Shown: piece by piece, positions 24,972 through 32,481 of the stretch
How the letters are laid out: each line of letters opens with the position of its first letter
Numbering within the stretch: position 1 is the first letter of the stretch
From: Candidatus Thorarchaeota archaeon
GTDB lineage: Archaea > Asgardarchaeota > Thorarchaeia > Thorarchaeales > Thorarchaeaceae
Assembly: GCA_004524445.1 (NCBI GenBank)
Contig: SDNP01000033.1
Span: 1-32,481 of the forward strand
Length of the DNA stretch: 32,481 nt
Direction: 5' to 3'
Notes under the pieces: generated by a model
What the model was told of the DNA's origin: nothing
Seen by the model: only the letters and a program-made list of their open reading frames with translations
Databases searched by the model: none
Position numbers and translations under genes: made by a program

Positions 24972-25988
24972 ATGTCAGAGCAAGTCATGACAAAGAAACC
25001 CATCACAGGTTACCAAATTCTGTTCATCACTATTTCATTTGTGACCCTTGTTGGCAGCATCCTTGCTACTCAACTGGTCATGTCGATGCTGAGTTCTCTC
25101 GAGTTGATACTTGTTCATATTCTATGGTTCCTTGGAATTCCTGTTGGTCTATCGACCATAGGATTCCTTCTCGGCTGGAAATCCAAAAAGAATGCTGTTG
25201 AATACTCTCCAATTGATAACGAATTCTCGCCCAAACAATACACAATTCAGGAAGTTCAACAACTTGAGCACAATCATCAGAGCAAATACTCTCGAGCTGT
25301 ATCTACTCCAACATTCTGGCATTATTTCAATCCAATCCTACTGATTGTATTAATAATCGGCGTCAGATTAGGCGTAACTCAGATTGAAACCATGCTGGGC
25401 ATAGGAATTTCATATATCTACACTCTTTTGCTCACTCTCATTTTTGCATCATCCACATTTGGGGCATGGAGGGCAACTTCTAATGAGGCATCAGCAGATC
25501 TGAACCTGAGGATGATAAGAGAAACCGTATCGCTGGCAAAACAACAAGAGAAGATTGCCGGCGTTAGGAATATTCGCATTGTGATTGACAGGGCTAAGCC
25601 TGGGAACGTTGAACTCTACAAGGATCCAAGAGTTCTATTCAGAATCCAAGGGATTTCTGACCACAGTTTTGTTGAAACATGGAGTGAAGAAGTTGGATCT
25701 GCTAATCGTCTATACGCGAAATTGTTGCCGTTCAAAGAGGAACCCGCTGTTGCCTTCTGGTGGCATTTCAGAGACCGCTATTTCCAAAAGTCTTTGGCTG
25801 ATGAGGGGGATAGCAAATATGTAAAATCACCATTGTCTGAGGCAGACAATGAGATTGGGGTGAAGGATGTTGATATCCTCACGAAGTCCGCCATAGCACT
25901 TCTATGCCTTGAATGGATTCAAACACGAGGCAATAACGAAGAGCTGACTAAGATATTGCAGAGATTCGATGTGGATACTAATTGGTAA
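24972..25988 (+). CDS. Membrane protein of unknown function, cassette paralogue 1
   Basis: The protein has 338 residues. Two helix pairs are visible (about 14-37 and 43-68, then 120-137 and 142-164), separated by a loop of about 50 residues, with a soluble C-terminal part from about 195. That part holds a beta pattern ending in FRIQG (223-227). The next two genes have the same layout with RIRG and RIPG at almost the same residue number, so I read the three as one family. I do not recognise a named family or catalytic residues. GGGAG lies 10 nt before the ATG. First gene of the cassette, divergent from the peroxiredoxins. Confidence 0.82.
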   Translation: MSEQVMTKKPITGYQILFITISFVTLVGSILATQLVMSMLSSLELILVHILWFLGIPVGLSTIGFLLGWKSKKNAVEYSPIDNEFSPKQYTIQEVQQLEHNHQSKYSRAVSTPTFWHYFNPILLIVLIIGVRLGVTQIETMLGIGISYIYTLLLTLIFASSTFGAWRATSNEASADLNLRMIRETVSLAKQQEKIAGVRNIRIVIDRAKPGNVELYKDPRVLFRIQGISDHSFVETWSEEVGSANRLYAKLLPFKEEPAVAFWWHFRDRYFQKSLADEGDSKYVKSPLSEADNEIGVKDVDILTKSAIALLCLEWIQTRGNNEELTKILQRFDVDTNW

Positions 25989-26026
25989 TCTACTTTCATT
26001 GGAGTCGCCTGGGGAATGCCTTAAGA

Positions 26027-26947
26027 ATGTCAAAACTGTCATCGCCTTCTGCAACGATTTTGAATATTGGCTCCTTTGTGATAATACTGATTTGGGCATA
26101 TATAGGACTCATGGCATCTGAATATTTGCTGGTCGATTTCTTTCAGAGAATAGAAATATGGATGTTGACTTCTTTCCTTCTCGAACTTTCCATGCTCATT
26201 GCAATTCTCTCGGTTTGCTGGTGGGTCAAATCGAAATGGCTTATGATTGATATTCAGTGGGAATATTCAATCAGGGAAATCGAGTTGCAGGAACTTGAAG
26301 CCATTTACAACGAATACCTTGGAGCCTATCCTTGGTTTATCAATCATTACTATTTCAAACGGATTCTCCTGATGATTTTTGTTTTTCTTATAACACCGCT
26401 AGTCCCCTTTCTGACACATCCCTTTGGCATCTATGCATTCTCGTATTCGCCAGTGTTTTTCGCATTGTTTCTGATAGGGCTGGGTATCATTTCAGTCAGG
26501 GCAATTTATCCAGCTCTTCCAAGTCCGGCCGGCGATGGGTTTTCTCTGCCTCCTCTTTCAAAAGTGAAATCAGCTATTAGGGTTCTCAAGAATATTGACT
26601 CTGTATCGTGGACGGGGGTAAAGGTGAATATAGGTCAGTTCGATGGATATTACACGATTGCAGATGCACAACCTGTCGGAAGGATTCGTGGATTTGAGAG
26701 TGTACTTCGAGTTGAGTTCTCTGAGGATGTGGAAGGTCACTACAAGAGTATTCGCGTAGTCGATTTGAGTGGGGCACCTGAAGACCAAGAAGGTAAGTTG
26801 CTGTTTGAAAGCAACTCCGCATCTCTTGATTCAATCCGGAGAGCGATAAAGAAATCAATAGCTTCATTTTCGAAATCCCATGGGTATGATGATGATACAA
26901 TGGAATTCTTTCAAGAGTTGCACACATCTTCTGAAGATAATGAGTAG
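26027..26947 (+). CDS. Membrane protein of unknown function, cassette paralogue 2
   Basis: The protein has 306 residues from ATG 26027. The in-frame TTG at 25982 would overlap the previous gene and adds 15 atypical residues; GGGGA upstream favours the ATG. Helices are at about 10-30, 43-64, 112-130 and 138-160. The soluble part carries NIDSVSWTGVKVNIG and then RIRG (219-222), followed by an acidic end (EDNE). Function unknown. It starts about 40 bp after paralogue 1, probably in the same transcript. Confidence 0.8.
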   Translation: MSKLSSPSATILNIGSFVIILIWAYIGLMASEYLLVDFFQRIEIWMLTSFLLELSMLIAILSVCWWVKSKWLMIDIQWEYSIREIELQELEAIYNEYLGAYPWFINHYYFKRILLMIFVFLITPLVPFLTHPFGIYAFSYSPVFFALFLIGLGIISVRAIYPALPSPAGDGFSLPPLSKVKSAIRVLKNIDSVSWTGVKVNIGQFDGYYTIADAQPVGRIRGFESVLRVEFSEDVEGHYKSIRVVDLSGAPEDQEGKLLFESNSASLDSIRRAIKKSIASFSKSHGYDDDTMEFFQELHTSSEDNE

Positions 26948-27031
26948 TCTTAATGATCTTACAAAACTCATTCCGAATGGGCTTAATTTTATTACCAAGA
27001 ATTGAATCCATGGTATTGAGGCTTGAGTATC

Positions 27032-28000
27032 ATGTCACAAGGAAAGTTAATTGATAGAGGCCGCCAAAAGATTGTCAATGTTGCATATGTCATCATCGCT
27101 TTTGCAGGCTCAGCCTATGGCATCTATAGATACTCCATAAATCCTACAATCAGTTTCTCTTCATTGTTGGATACCGTTATTCTCTTGATCGGCCTTCTTC
27201 TTTTGTCAGTCATATTTGGTGCAATATCTAAACGCGCCATAGACTATATCCCTGGAACATGGGAGGAGTCTAAGAGTTGGGTGGCTGTGGAAGAATATGA
27301 GGGGCTTGTTGAGAAGCATAACAAAGCCTACCGCGGAATACTAGGCGATACTCAATCTGGTTGCACGCTCTGTTGCGGCCTTTTCTTTATTCCAGCTATT
27401 ACTATTGGAATTTTTGCCTATGGCGCATATGCGCAGCCTCTCTTAAGCACCTACTTAGATATGCTACTGCTTCTTATCCTATCATACCTCTTTGTCTGTG
27501 CCGTCGGCTTTTTGGGTGGCTACAATCTGATTAGAACTGATGCCGACTTGCCTTTTGCAAAGCCCACAAAGGGGGCAGTATTCCGCTATATGCAAGCCTT
27601 AGATGATGTGTCCGATATTGAGGCAGGTTTTGATGTGGTGATTGGGACGAGAGGCGAATATAAGGCCATTATGGAAACAGATGCAAAGGCGAGAATACCG
27701 GGTCTTCCCAATACCGCTGCCCTTAAGGTGCAGGTCACTTCCTCCGGTTTCGATTATCCGTATCTCGTTGGCACGATATACAAGGGGCCTCAGGTGCCGG
27801 AGAGAGAAGAACGATTCAATATTGGAGCACGATTCCCTGCTCTCTTTGAATATTCAATGGATGGAAACGTGACAATTATAGTTGGCCGATTTGACATCCC
27901 TAAAAGAACGAGTAGTGTCCCTCGCATTTCGGAATCGGACTTTGAATCTTTAGGCCGATTTATGGCTGCCAAAATGAAGGAATTGCAAGGACCGTCTTGA
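27032..28000 (+). CDS. Membrane protein of unknown function, cassette paralogue 3
   Basis: The protein has 322 residues from ATG 27032, with GAGG 10 nt upstream; the TTG at 27023 is too close to that site. Helices are at about 15-35, 47-65, 112-133 and 142-164, and a CTLCCG motif (111-116) opens the third. The soluble part shows DIEAGFDVVIG and RIPG (221-224), matching paralogue 2 in spacing. Function unknown. A gap of 84 bp from paralogue 2 contains a T-rich TATA-like stretch, so it may have its own promoter. Confidence 0.8.
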   Translation: MSQGKLIDRGRQKIVNVAYVIIAFAGSAYGIYRYSINPTISFSSLLDTVILLIGLLLLSVIFGAISKRAIDYIPGTWEESKSWVAVEEYEGLVEKHNKAYRGILGDTQSGCTLCCGLFFIPAITIGIFAYGAYAQPLLSTYLDMLLLLILSYLFVCAVGFLGGYNLIRTDADLPFAKPTKGAVFRYMQALDDVSDIEAGFDVVIGTRGEYKAIMETDAKARIPGLPNTAALKVQVTSSGFDYPYLVGTIYKGPQVPEREERFNIGARFPALFEYSMDGNVTIIVGRFDIPKRTSSVPRISESDFESLGRFMAAKMKELQGPS

Positions 28001-28065
28001 TAGATAACAGACATCTTTAATACTGACACTTTCACGCTCTGGCGTACAGAACGGAAGGAAATCGG

Positions 28066-28374
28066 ATGAAACCAGCCAATTGGACCAATAAATGGATTCT
28101 AACATTTATAGCTGGACTCGTAATTCAGGCCATCTTTTATCCATATATTGCATTCATCAAGCCAGAGGAATTCGTAAGTCATCTATATTTCTATGATGTT
28201 TCCCTGATTGCTTTCATTTCGCTTGGTGTCCAGATCATCGGATTCCTGATTATCATGGATAAAACAAAAGATGATGACCCCTCTATTTACGGACAGGGAC
28301 GCCCTTTTCAACATAAGCTAAGAGAAGAGGACGAAAAACCAGCTGAACGAAAGCCTACTTATGCTGAAGACTAA
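28066..28374 (+). CDS. Small two-helix membrane protein
   Basis: The protein has 102 residues. Helices are at about 10-29 and 45-64, followed by a charged, Lys/Glu-rich soluble tail of about 35 residues. AAGGAAAT lies before the ATG and CTTTAATAC about 47 nt upstream is a possible TATA box. No family recognised. Its place directly after the three membrane paralogues suggests a small partner, but this rests on position alone. Confidence 0.75.
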   Translation: MKPANWTNKWILTFIAGLVIQAIFYPYIAFIKPEEFVSHLYFYDVSLIAFISLGVQIIGFLIIMDKTKDDDPSIYGQGRPFQHKLREEDEKPAERKPTYAED

Positions 28375-28412
28375 CTGAAAGCGAGAGGCAAATAGCCCCC
28401 CGGTTTTCCTAT

Positions 28413-29270
28413 TTACCAAGTAATTCCTGGAAACGCTCTCGGTGGAATATGGTCTGGAATGAACCCTGGGAACCACATTTCTGCTATTGGCAGATACGGT
28501 GCCATTACTAGTGTTGTGACTATCAGGATGGCAAATGTGAGTGTATGAACGGCAGTCACATATGTATAGTAGGGTCGTATGTAGCTATAGAATGCAAATG
28601 CAGGAATAGATAACGCTGCCATTGCCAGAATCTCTACTGGGGAGAAAAAGAATGGCATTGATATCGGCCACAGGAGATAGAAAATCCATGTTATTGTTTC
28701 GCTAGAAGTTTCATGATGGGCAATCTTGTGAATTCCATCTACCCCCTGACTAAGGAAGAACACGGGGATGAGTAACCACCATTGCAGTCCAACGAAGAAC
28801 ATCGCCCCCGCATAGAAGAGAAGGTCTCCAAAGCTCTCAAATCTCTCCCATAGAGGATTGCGCGAAAAGAATTCAGTGGCTTCAGTCATGAAATATCCAA
28901 TCATCTGCATTAGCACCAAGAGCGGTAAGAAGAAAAAAGATATTGCTATCATAATGACAGCGGCCCGTGGCAATTCTGGAATTTTTCCCTCATGATAATT
29001 GTCGAGAGGATATATGCCATGCAATGTAAAAGCTGTAACCAGTACGAGAATTCCACTCGGGAGGAAATAGAGTGGTTGTGCTAGTAATGACAAGGGTCCC
29101 AAGAACGAATATACATTACTAGTGAGAGAGGATGGTTTCAGGTACCAAACACCGAAGACCACGAGCAACTCTGGTATCAGCATTTTTAGCCTATAATCTT
29201 GGATAAATTTCATAATTGGACCGGGTTCAGCATTCTCTTCGACCAATAATTGCACCTGCCTAAACTGCAC
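28413..29270 (-). CDS. Polytopic membrane protein of unknown function
   Basis: The protein has 285 residues with about six or seven hydrophobic helices and short charged loops. An HKIAHHE stretch in one loop has three histidines and could bind metal, though I see no established motif. I do not recognise the family. The start is GTG 29270, supported by AAGGG 7 nt upstream and a TATA box about 55 nt upstream. An internal ATG at 29213 is possible but has no ribosome site. Confidence 0.75.
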   Translation of the reverse strand: MQFRQVQLLVEENAEPGPIMKFIQDYRLKMLIPELLVVFGVWYLKPSSLTSNVYSFLGPLSLLAQPLYFLPSGILVLVTAFTLHGIYPLDNYHEGKIPELPRAAVIMIAISFFFLPLLVLMQMIGYFMTEATEFFSRNPLWERFESFGDLLFYAGAMFFVGLQWWLLIPVFFLSQGVDGIHKIAHHETSSETITWIFYLLWPISMPFFFSPVEILAMAALSIPAFAFYSYIRPYYTYVTAVHTLTFAILIVTTLVMAPYLPIAEMWFPGFIPDHIPPRAFPGITW

Positions 29271-29320
29271 AGGAGTGCCCTTCGTAACCTCTCTTAAGCA
29301 TATCCCTCTTCAATTTGAGC

Positions 29321-29330
29321 TGATATAAAA
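29321..29330 (-). promoter_or_regulatory. TATA box for the polytopic membrane protein gene
   Basis: TTTTATATCA on the - strand is centred about 55 nt before GTG 29270. The start site would fall near 29300 and the leader would hold AAGGG 7 nt before the GTG. This separates the gene from the MetE-like operon upstream. Confidence 0.5.
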
Positions 29331-29354
29331 TCTGTAGCGAAATCCAATTGGTTT

Positions 29355-30377
29355 CTAAGAGAATGATTTCAAAATGGCTGGATATTCGTCACTTAGATGA
29401 TGGACCTTTCTTGTTAGCTCACGACTTGCCCCAGATAGACCACACTGAGTAGAAATCATGGAGCTGGAAATAAGCAAGTCAGTTTCCACTCCCGCATCTT
29501 GGAATGAATCAATGGTTAAACGGAGATTTGTTCTCAAATCCTGAAGAACACTACCTCGGATGCCATCGTCGGTGTTCGGTATTACCCCCAGAGCAAGCGC
29601 TCCTCCTCTTTGTATAAAGCGGTTTATCTTTTCGGCATGTTCATTGGAGATTTCGGGAGTATAGTTGATCAAATCTATATGAACGATTTTAGGCGTGCTG
29701 TCCCACAGTAGATAATCCTCTTTCAAGTGGGCCACACGCCAGTCCCCGCAATAGTGGTAGGCCGGAATGATATCTTTGGGATATGTGTTATCAACTGAAT
29801 CCATGAGGTTCTTCATACTGAATTCTTGGTGCGTTTCTCTTTTGATATCCTCCAATATGAATGCCATGGAGGGATCATCTTGGCAGAGTACTATTTCATT
29901 GGAGCAGTTTTCAAGGTGTGAACTAATCCCCTGTCCAATCCGGCTCATCAGGGATTCGAAGAATGGAAGCAAATGGGCGGATACGAGTTTCTTTCCGTCA
30001 GGGCTCCGAATATTATATGCCATTGTAACTGGAGCTGTGATTTGTGTCTTGATTATGTTATATTCCCGTTTTTCACACATAGAATAGAGACTGGGGAAGT
30101 TTTTTCTCGGCGGAAGTAAAGGTTTGTGGCTCTGCAGCATTTCACGATAGACATTAATGTCGGGTTCCCAGAGAAAACCTCCTTCCTCCTCAAAACCATC
30201 TATGAGCACTGCGAATTGCCTTATCATGTCTTCTTCTTTGTTTGCAGGAATCTGAAATGTATATGGAAGAGATAGACTGTTCACATAGTCGAGAGGTTCG
30301 GAGTGTTTTTTTTCACCAAGACTCCCAACGCCAAAGAATTCACCCCTTAGATTCTTAGGTAGCCTCGACATGGTCAA
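29355..30377 (-). CDS. MetE-core-like TIM-barrel protein with Zn-ligand cysteines
   Basis: The protein has 340 residues, the size of the catalytic half of cobalamin-independent methionine synthase. It shows GVGSLGEKK near the N-terminus, APVTMAYN (115-122), His208-x-Cys210 (YHYCGDW) and Cys312 in STQCGLSGASREL; the His, Cys and Cys match MetE zinc ligands, and Asp235 may replace the Glu ligand. The MetE N-terminal domain is absent. Archaeal core MetE proteins often use a methylated corrinoid rather than folate. Either a methyltransferase or a UroD-like fold relative is possible. GGGG lies 7 nt before TTG 30377; ATG 30371 is the alternative. It overlaps the upstream gene by 23 bp. Confidence 0.75.
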   Translation of the reverse strand: MTMSRLPKNLRGEFFGVGSLGEKKHSEPLDYVNSLSLPYTFQIPANKEEDMIRQFAVLIDGFEEEGGFLWEPDINVYREMLQSHKPLLPPRKNFPSLYSMCEKREYNIIKTQITAPVTMAYNIRSPDGKKLVSAHLLPFFESLMSRIGQGISSHLENCSNEIVLCQDDPSMAFILEDIKRETHQEFSMKNLMDSVDNTYPKDIIPAYHYCGDWRVAHLKEDYLLWDSTPKIVHIDLINYTPEISNEHAEKINRFIQRGGALALGVIPNTDDGIRGSVLQDLRTNLRLTIDSFQDAGVETDLLISSSMISTQCGLSGASRELTRKVHHLSDEYPAILKSFS

Positions 30378-32103
30378 TATTATTCCCCTTTCTAGATTCA
30401 GCTTTCCTCTTGACGACGCGATTGCAGGAATGAATGGCTGGGCAACCTATGCATGCTTCGGGAACATCCGAAACTGATTGTTCCCCATACAACAATAGGT
30501 TTTCATCAATGTCTTGTGTTTCGGGAATACTTCGCCTCTTATCTTCAATATCCTCGCGATCAACATGGCATTTCAAATCCCGCATCTCTTCCACAAATTC
30601 GCTCATGTTTCCCCGAATGACAGCTGCTGTGGGTCCTACCCTCTTCACAATATATCCATTGAATTCGTCCATTAACATCAGATGCTCCATATCTCTCTCT
30701 GATTCAGTTTCAAACAAAGTGACCTTGTCCAGAGATGCAAAAATCGTCTGGGAGGTCCAATCTTTGATGGACCTCGATACATTTGCGGGGATCGGCTTGC
30801 TGCTCTCATTGCCTAGGAATTCAATAATCTCTTTATCCCTAATGCCCATTTCTACAGCTTGGAAAATCGATTGTTCAGTGATTTTGAAAGTACTGACAAT
30901 GTCAGTACGAACTGGCTCGGATAATAGCATGAGTTTGTAGAGCTTGAAATACGCCATTTCTGATGTGTATACGGTCATCTCGAAGTTCGGCTGTACAATG
31001 AATGTTTCGTTTGGCCTAGCATCCTCACTGGGTTCTTTGGCTATAACTGTTTCACCAACATCGGTTAGTTTGACAGCATGAAGTGATTTTCCGGAATAAC
31101 CGCCTTCGAGCAGACCAAGCAATATCGGGTTCTCCAAAGCCATTGCCACCCTTTCTTCAGAGACTTGAATCCACTTCAGCGGCTCCTTCTCTAGGAACAA
31201 CTCACTTCGTATCCAATCCCTCATTTCTTGAACTGTAATCCATTCTTCGCTATTACTATCTCTTAACCTACAGATTATGAGATTAAGCGTATATTCTGTT
31301 GGTTGTTCTGCCGTAGCCCAGATGGCTCGAGTTCTTCCCAAGGCTGAGAGGAGAATTCGCTTAGAAACCTCTTCTTGATATCCTGTAAACAAGGCGTTGA
31401 CTTTTCCTGGGACAACGCGATCTTTATCCACAATTTCATAAGCTCCCGCTTTTCTAGCCAGTCGTTGAACCAAATCGAATCGGTCTTCACTGGACTCGGA
31501 CATCGCCTCAACTATTGCATCTATATCTCTCTTTGGGAATTCCCATGAACTGGTCATCTTCACATCATTCTTGGCAAGATATGATACCAGAAGAAGCATA
31601 TCAACGAGCAGAGCATCCCGCTCATTTACAACCGTCTTCACCTTTGAGGGCTTCTCAGGGTCGATTTCCGGCTTTCTTGTGAAGTATTCCTCTAAGTGGG
31701 GTAAGAAGAAGTCTAGTATCTTGAACTCCGCTACTTCCCTGCCGGTTTCAGTGAGTCTAGACATTGTTCTGCGAATTATGATTCCCCTCTTCCGAAGATC
31801 TCTCTCCGTCTGATTTAGTTGACCGTAGCTGTATATCTTCCTGTATGGTTTAAGCCGGTCGTAACTCATAGCTCCCCCATTGAGTGTGAGCATTCCAAGA
31901 AGATCCTTTTCTTTACCTGAAAAGGTAGAGAATATTCTCTTTCTCTCCTCCGGGTTTCTCATCTTCTTGGCTAGGAGCTCAGAGAGCTGAGTCCCTGATT
32001 TGCTGGAGCTGACATCAATTCCCCAGTATTGACACGCAACAATCAGGTCTTCTCTGAACATATGCTCTAATTCTTCTTCAAGGCGCTCTTTTGCCATCGT
32101 CAT
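30355..32103 (-). CDS. Winged-helix protein with helicase-associated (p52/Tfb2-like) domain and C-terminal cysteine cluster
   Basis: The protein has 582 residues. A SAP- or HTH-like start (about 15-48) is followed by winged-helix-like parts (about 60-140). A region at 367-500 resembles the helicase-associated domain PF13625: ETFIVQPNFEMTVYTSE, then PIPANVSRSIKDW and a final VKRVGPTAAVIRG. No helicase motor motifs are present. The C-terminus has CIGC-x5-C (551-560), possibly with Cys512, which could bind Zn or an Fe-S cluster. Family knowledge: p52/Tfb2 binds XPB in TFIIH. Inferred: a regulator of an XPB-like helicase or a transcription factor. ATG 32097 is an alternative start. The 3' end overlaps the MetE-like gene by 23 bp. 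Confidence 0.72.
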   Translation of the reverse strand: MTMAKERLEEELEHMFREDLIVACQYWGIDVSSSKSGTQLSELLAKKMRNPEERKRIFSTFSGKEKDLLGMLTLNGGAMSYDRLKPYRKIYSYGQLNQTERDLRKRGIIIRRTMSRLTETGREVAEFKILDFFLPHLEEYFTRKPEIDPEKPSKVKTVVNERDALLVDMLLLVSYLAKNDVKMTSSWEFPKRDIDAIVEAMSESSEDRFDLVQRLARKAGAYEIVDKDRVVPGKVNALFTGYQEEVSKRILLSALGRTRAIWATAEQPTEYTLNLIICRLRDSNSEEWITVQEMRDWIRSELFLEKEPLKWIQVSEERVAMALENPILLGLLEGGYSGKSLHAVKLTDVGETVIAKEPSEDARPNETFIVQPNFEMTVYTSEMAYFKLYKLMLLSEPVRTDIVSTFKITEQSIFQAVEMGIRDKEIIEFLGNESSKPIPANVSRSIKDWTSQTIFASLDKVTLFETESERDMEHLMLMDEFNGYIVKRVGPTAAVIRGNMSEFVEEMRDLKCHVDREDIEDKRRSIPETQDIDENLLLYGEQSVSDVPEACIGCPAIHSCNRVVKRKAESRKGNNIDHVEAT

Positions 32104-32161
32104 TCACTTCAACAAATTGAGGAATTGCAAACAAGCGACCATAAATTATGACAATATGATG

Positions 32162-32206
32162 CTTACGGTATGTTCAATCTAACCAACATGATTTGTACCG
32201 TATAAG
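32162..32206. repeat. Spaced inverted repeat in divergent intergenic region
   Basis: TACGGTA (32164-32170) and TACCGTA (32196-32202) are inverted copies, with a second inner pair ATGTT (32170-32174) and AACAT (32185-32189). They sit in the 172 bp gap between the divergent p52-like and RFC-like genes, so they could form an operator or an RNA stem. No other gene was found in this gap. Confidence 0.35.
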
Positions 32207-32275
32207 AAATGAAAGTATGCTACACGAGGGGCATGCTTATTTTGTCAAGGCAAGATTCTGGTATAGGTGCTGTAA

Positions 32276-32481
32276 TTGGAGCCGCTGCTTTGGTGTGTAA
32301 GGTATCGCCCTAAGACATGGGAACAATTCTATGACCAAGAGTTGGCAATATCACAATTGAAGAACTATGCTTCATCCAAGGTATTTCCCAATCTAATACT
32401 GTATGGTCCCGTAGGCACCGGCAAGAGTGCCGCAGCCCGAGTTTTTGCTGAACAGTTTCTAGAGGATGCGTTTCATTCAAA
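32276..32481 (+). CDS. Replication factor C-like AAA+ clamp-loader subunit (3' partial)
   Basis: Sixty-eight codons are visible. The start is TTG 32276, because AGGTG (32265-32269) lies 6 nt upstream and a stop codon is in frame immediately before it (32273-32275). The N-terminus WCVRYRPKTWEQFYDQE matches the RFC/DnaX box (WVEKYRPKT...), and Walker A reads GPVGTGKS, intact for the Lys, with Val and Ser in place of the usual Pro and Thr. RFC small subunits load the PCNA clamp at primer ends. The rest lies outside the window, so small subunit versus a divergent RFC paralogue is undecided. Confidence 0.85.
   Translation, partial: MEPLLWCVRYRPKTWEQFYDQELAISQLKNYASSKVFPNLILYGPVGTGKSAAARVFAEQFLEDAFHS

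Noticed and set aside
32104..32275. tRNA or other RNA gene in the largest right-hand gap
   Set aside because: I could not fold a cloverleaf or find T-arm or anticodon-arm signals; only the nested inverted repeat stands out.
32233..32313. Short frame of 26 codons (ATG 32233) overlapping the RFC-like start
   Set aside because: Its only ribosome-like site is one base before the ATG, and the overlapping TTG frame matches the RFC family clearly.

Overview
This window is almost certainly archaeal chromosome. It holds an Orc1/Cdc6-like AAA+ protein, a RadA/RecA-like paralogue, the start of a replication factor C-type clamp-loader gene, TATA-like boxes about 25-60 bases ahead of several starts, and Shine-Dalgarno-driven GTG and TTG starts. 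The very large DUF2341/LamG/Ig-like surface protein and a protein resembling the TFIIH p52/Tfb2-type helicase-associated fold suggest an Asgard archaeon, possibly Thorarchaeota-like. That placement is inferred from gene content and has not been tested by phylogeny.

Left part (2-14758, + strand): one giant gene fills 45% of the window. It is open at the left edge, so its true start and any signal peptide lie outside. The visible part, about 4918 residues, runs from a DNRLRE/CBM-like region through two DUF2341-LamG modules and about 30 Ig-like beta domains to one transmembrane helix and a charged cytoplasmic tail of about 240 residues. The Ig region shows two levels of internal duplication: six units of exactly 300 bp in a 3+3 pattern, and a five-domain block of 539 codons followed directly by its 543-codon copy.

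Middle part (14763-20074): a RadA-like protein that has lost its P-loop (-), a small zinc-ribbon protein (+), an H-protein-like lipoyl carrier (+), an Orc1/Cdc6-like protein with Met in place of the Walker A Lys (-), and a tightly coupled GlcF-GlcD type oxidoreductase pair (-). The pair probably oxidises a 2-hydroxy acid and passes electrons through Fe-S clusters.

Right-middle part (20254-24830): a membrane-anchored M28-type peptidase with calcium-binding repeats (+), a malic enzyme (-), and a tandem pair of Bcp/PrxQ peroxiredoxins (-), one with two cysteines and one with a single cysteine.

Right part (24972-32481): three consecutive membrane proteins of one apparent family, each with four helices and a shared soluble domain, and a small two-helix protein (all +). 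These are followed by a polytopic membrane protein of unknown role (-) with its own TATA box. Next is an overlapping pair (-) of a p52/Tfb2-like winged-helix protein and a MetE-core-like protein. The 5' end of an RFC-like AAA+ gene (+) runs off the right edge.

Genes are densely packed and no gap exceeds 180 bp. I saw no tRNA, rRNA, CRISPR array or insertion sequence. The best candidates for something undescribed are the three-paralogue membrane cassette, the modular giant surface protein with its duplicated tail motif, and the nucleotide-binding-dead RadA and Orc1 paralogues.
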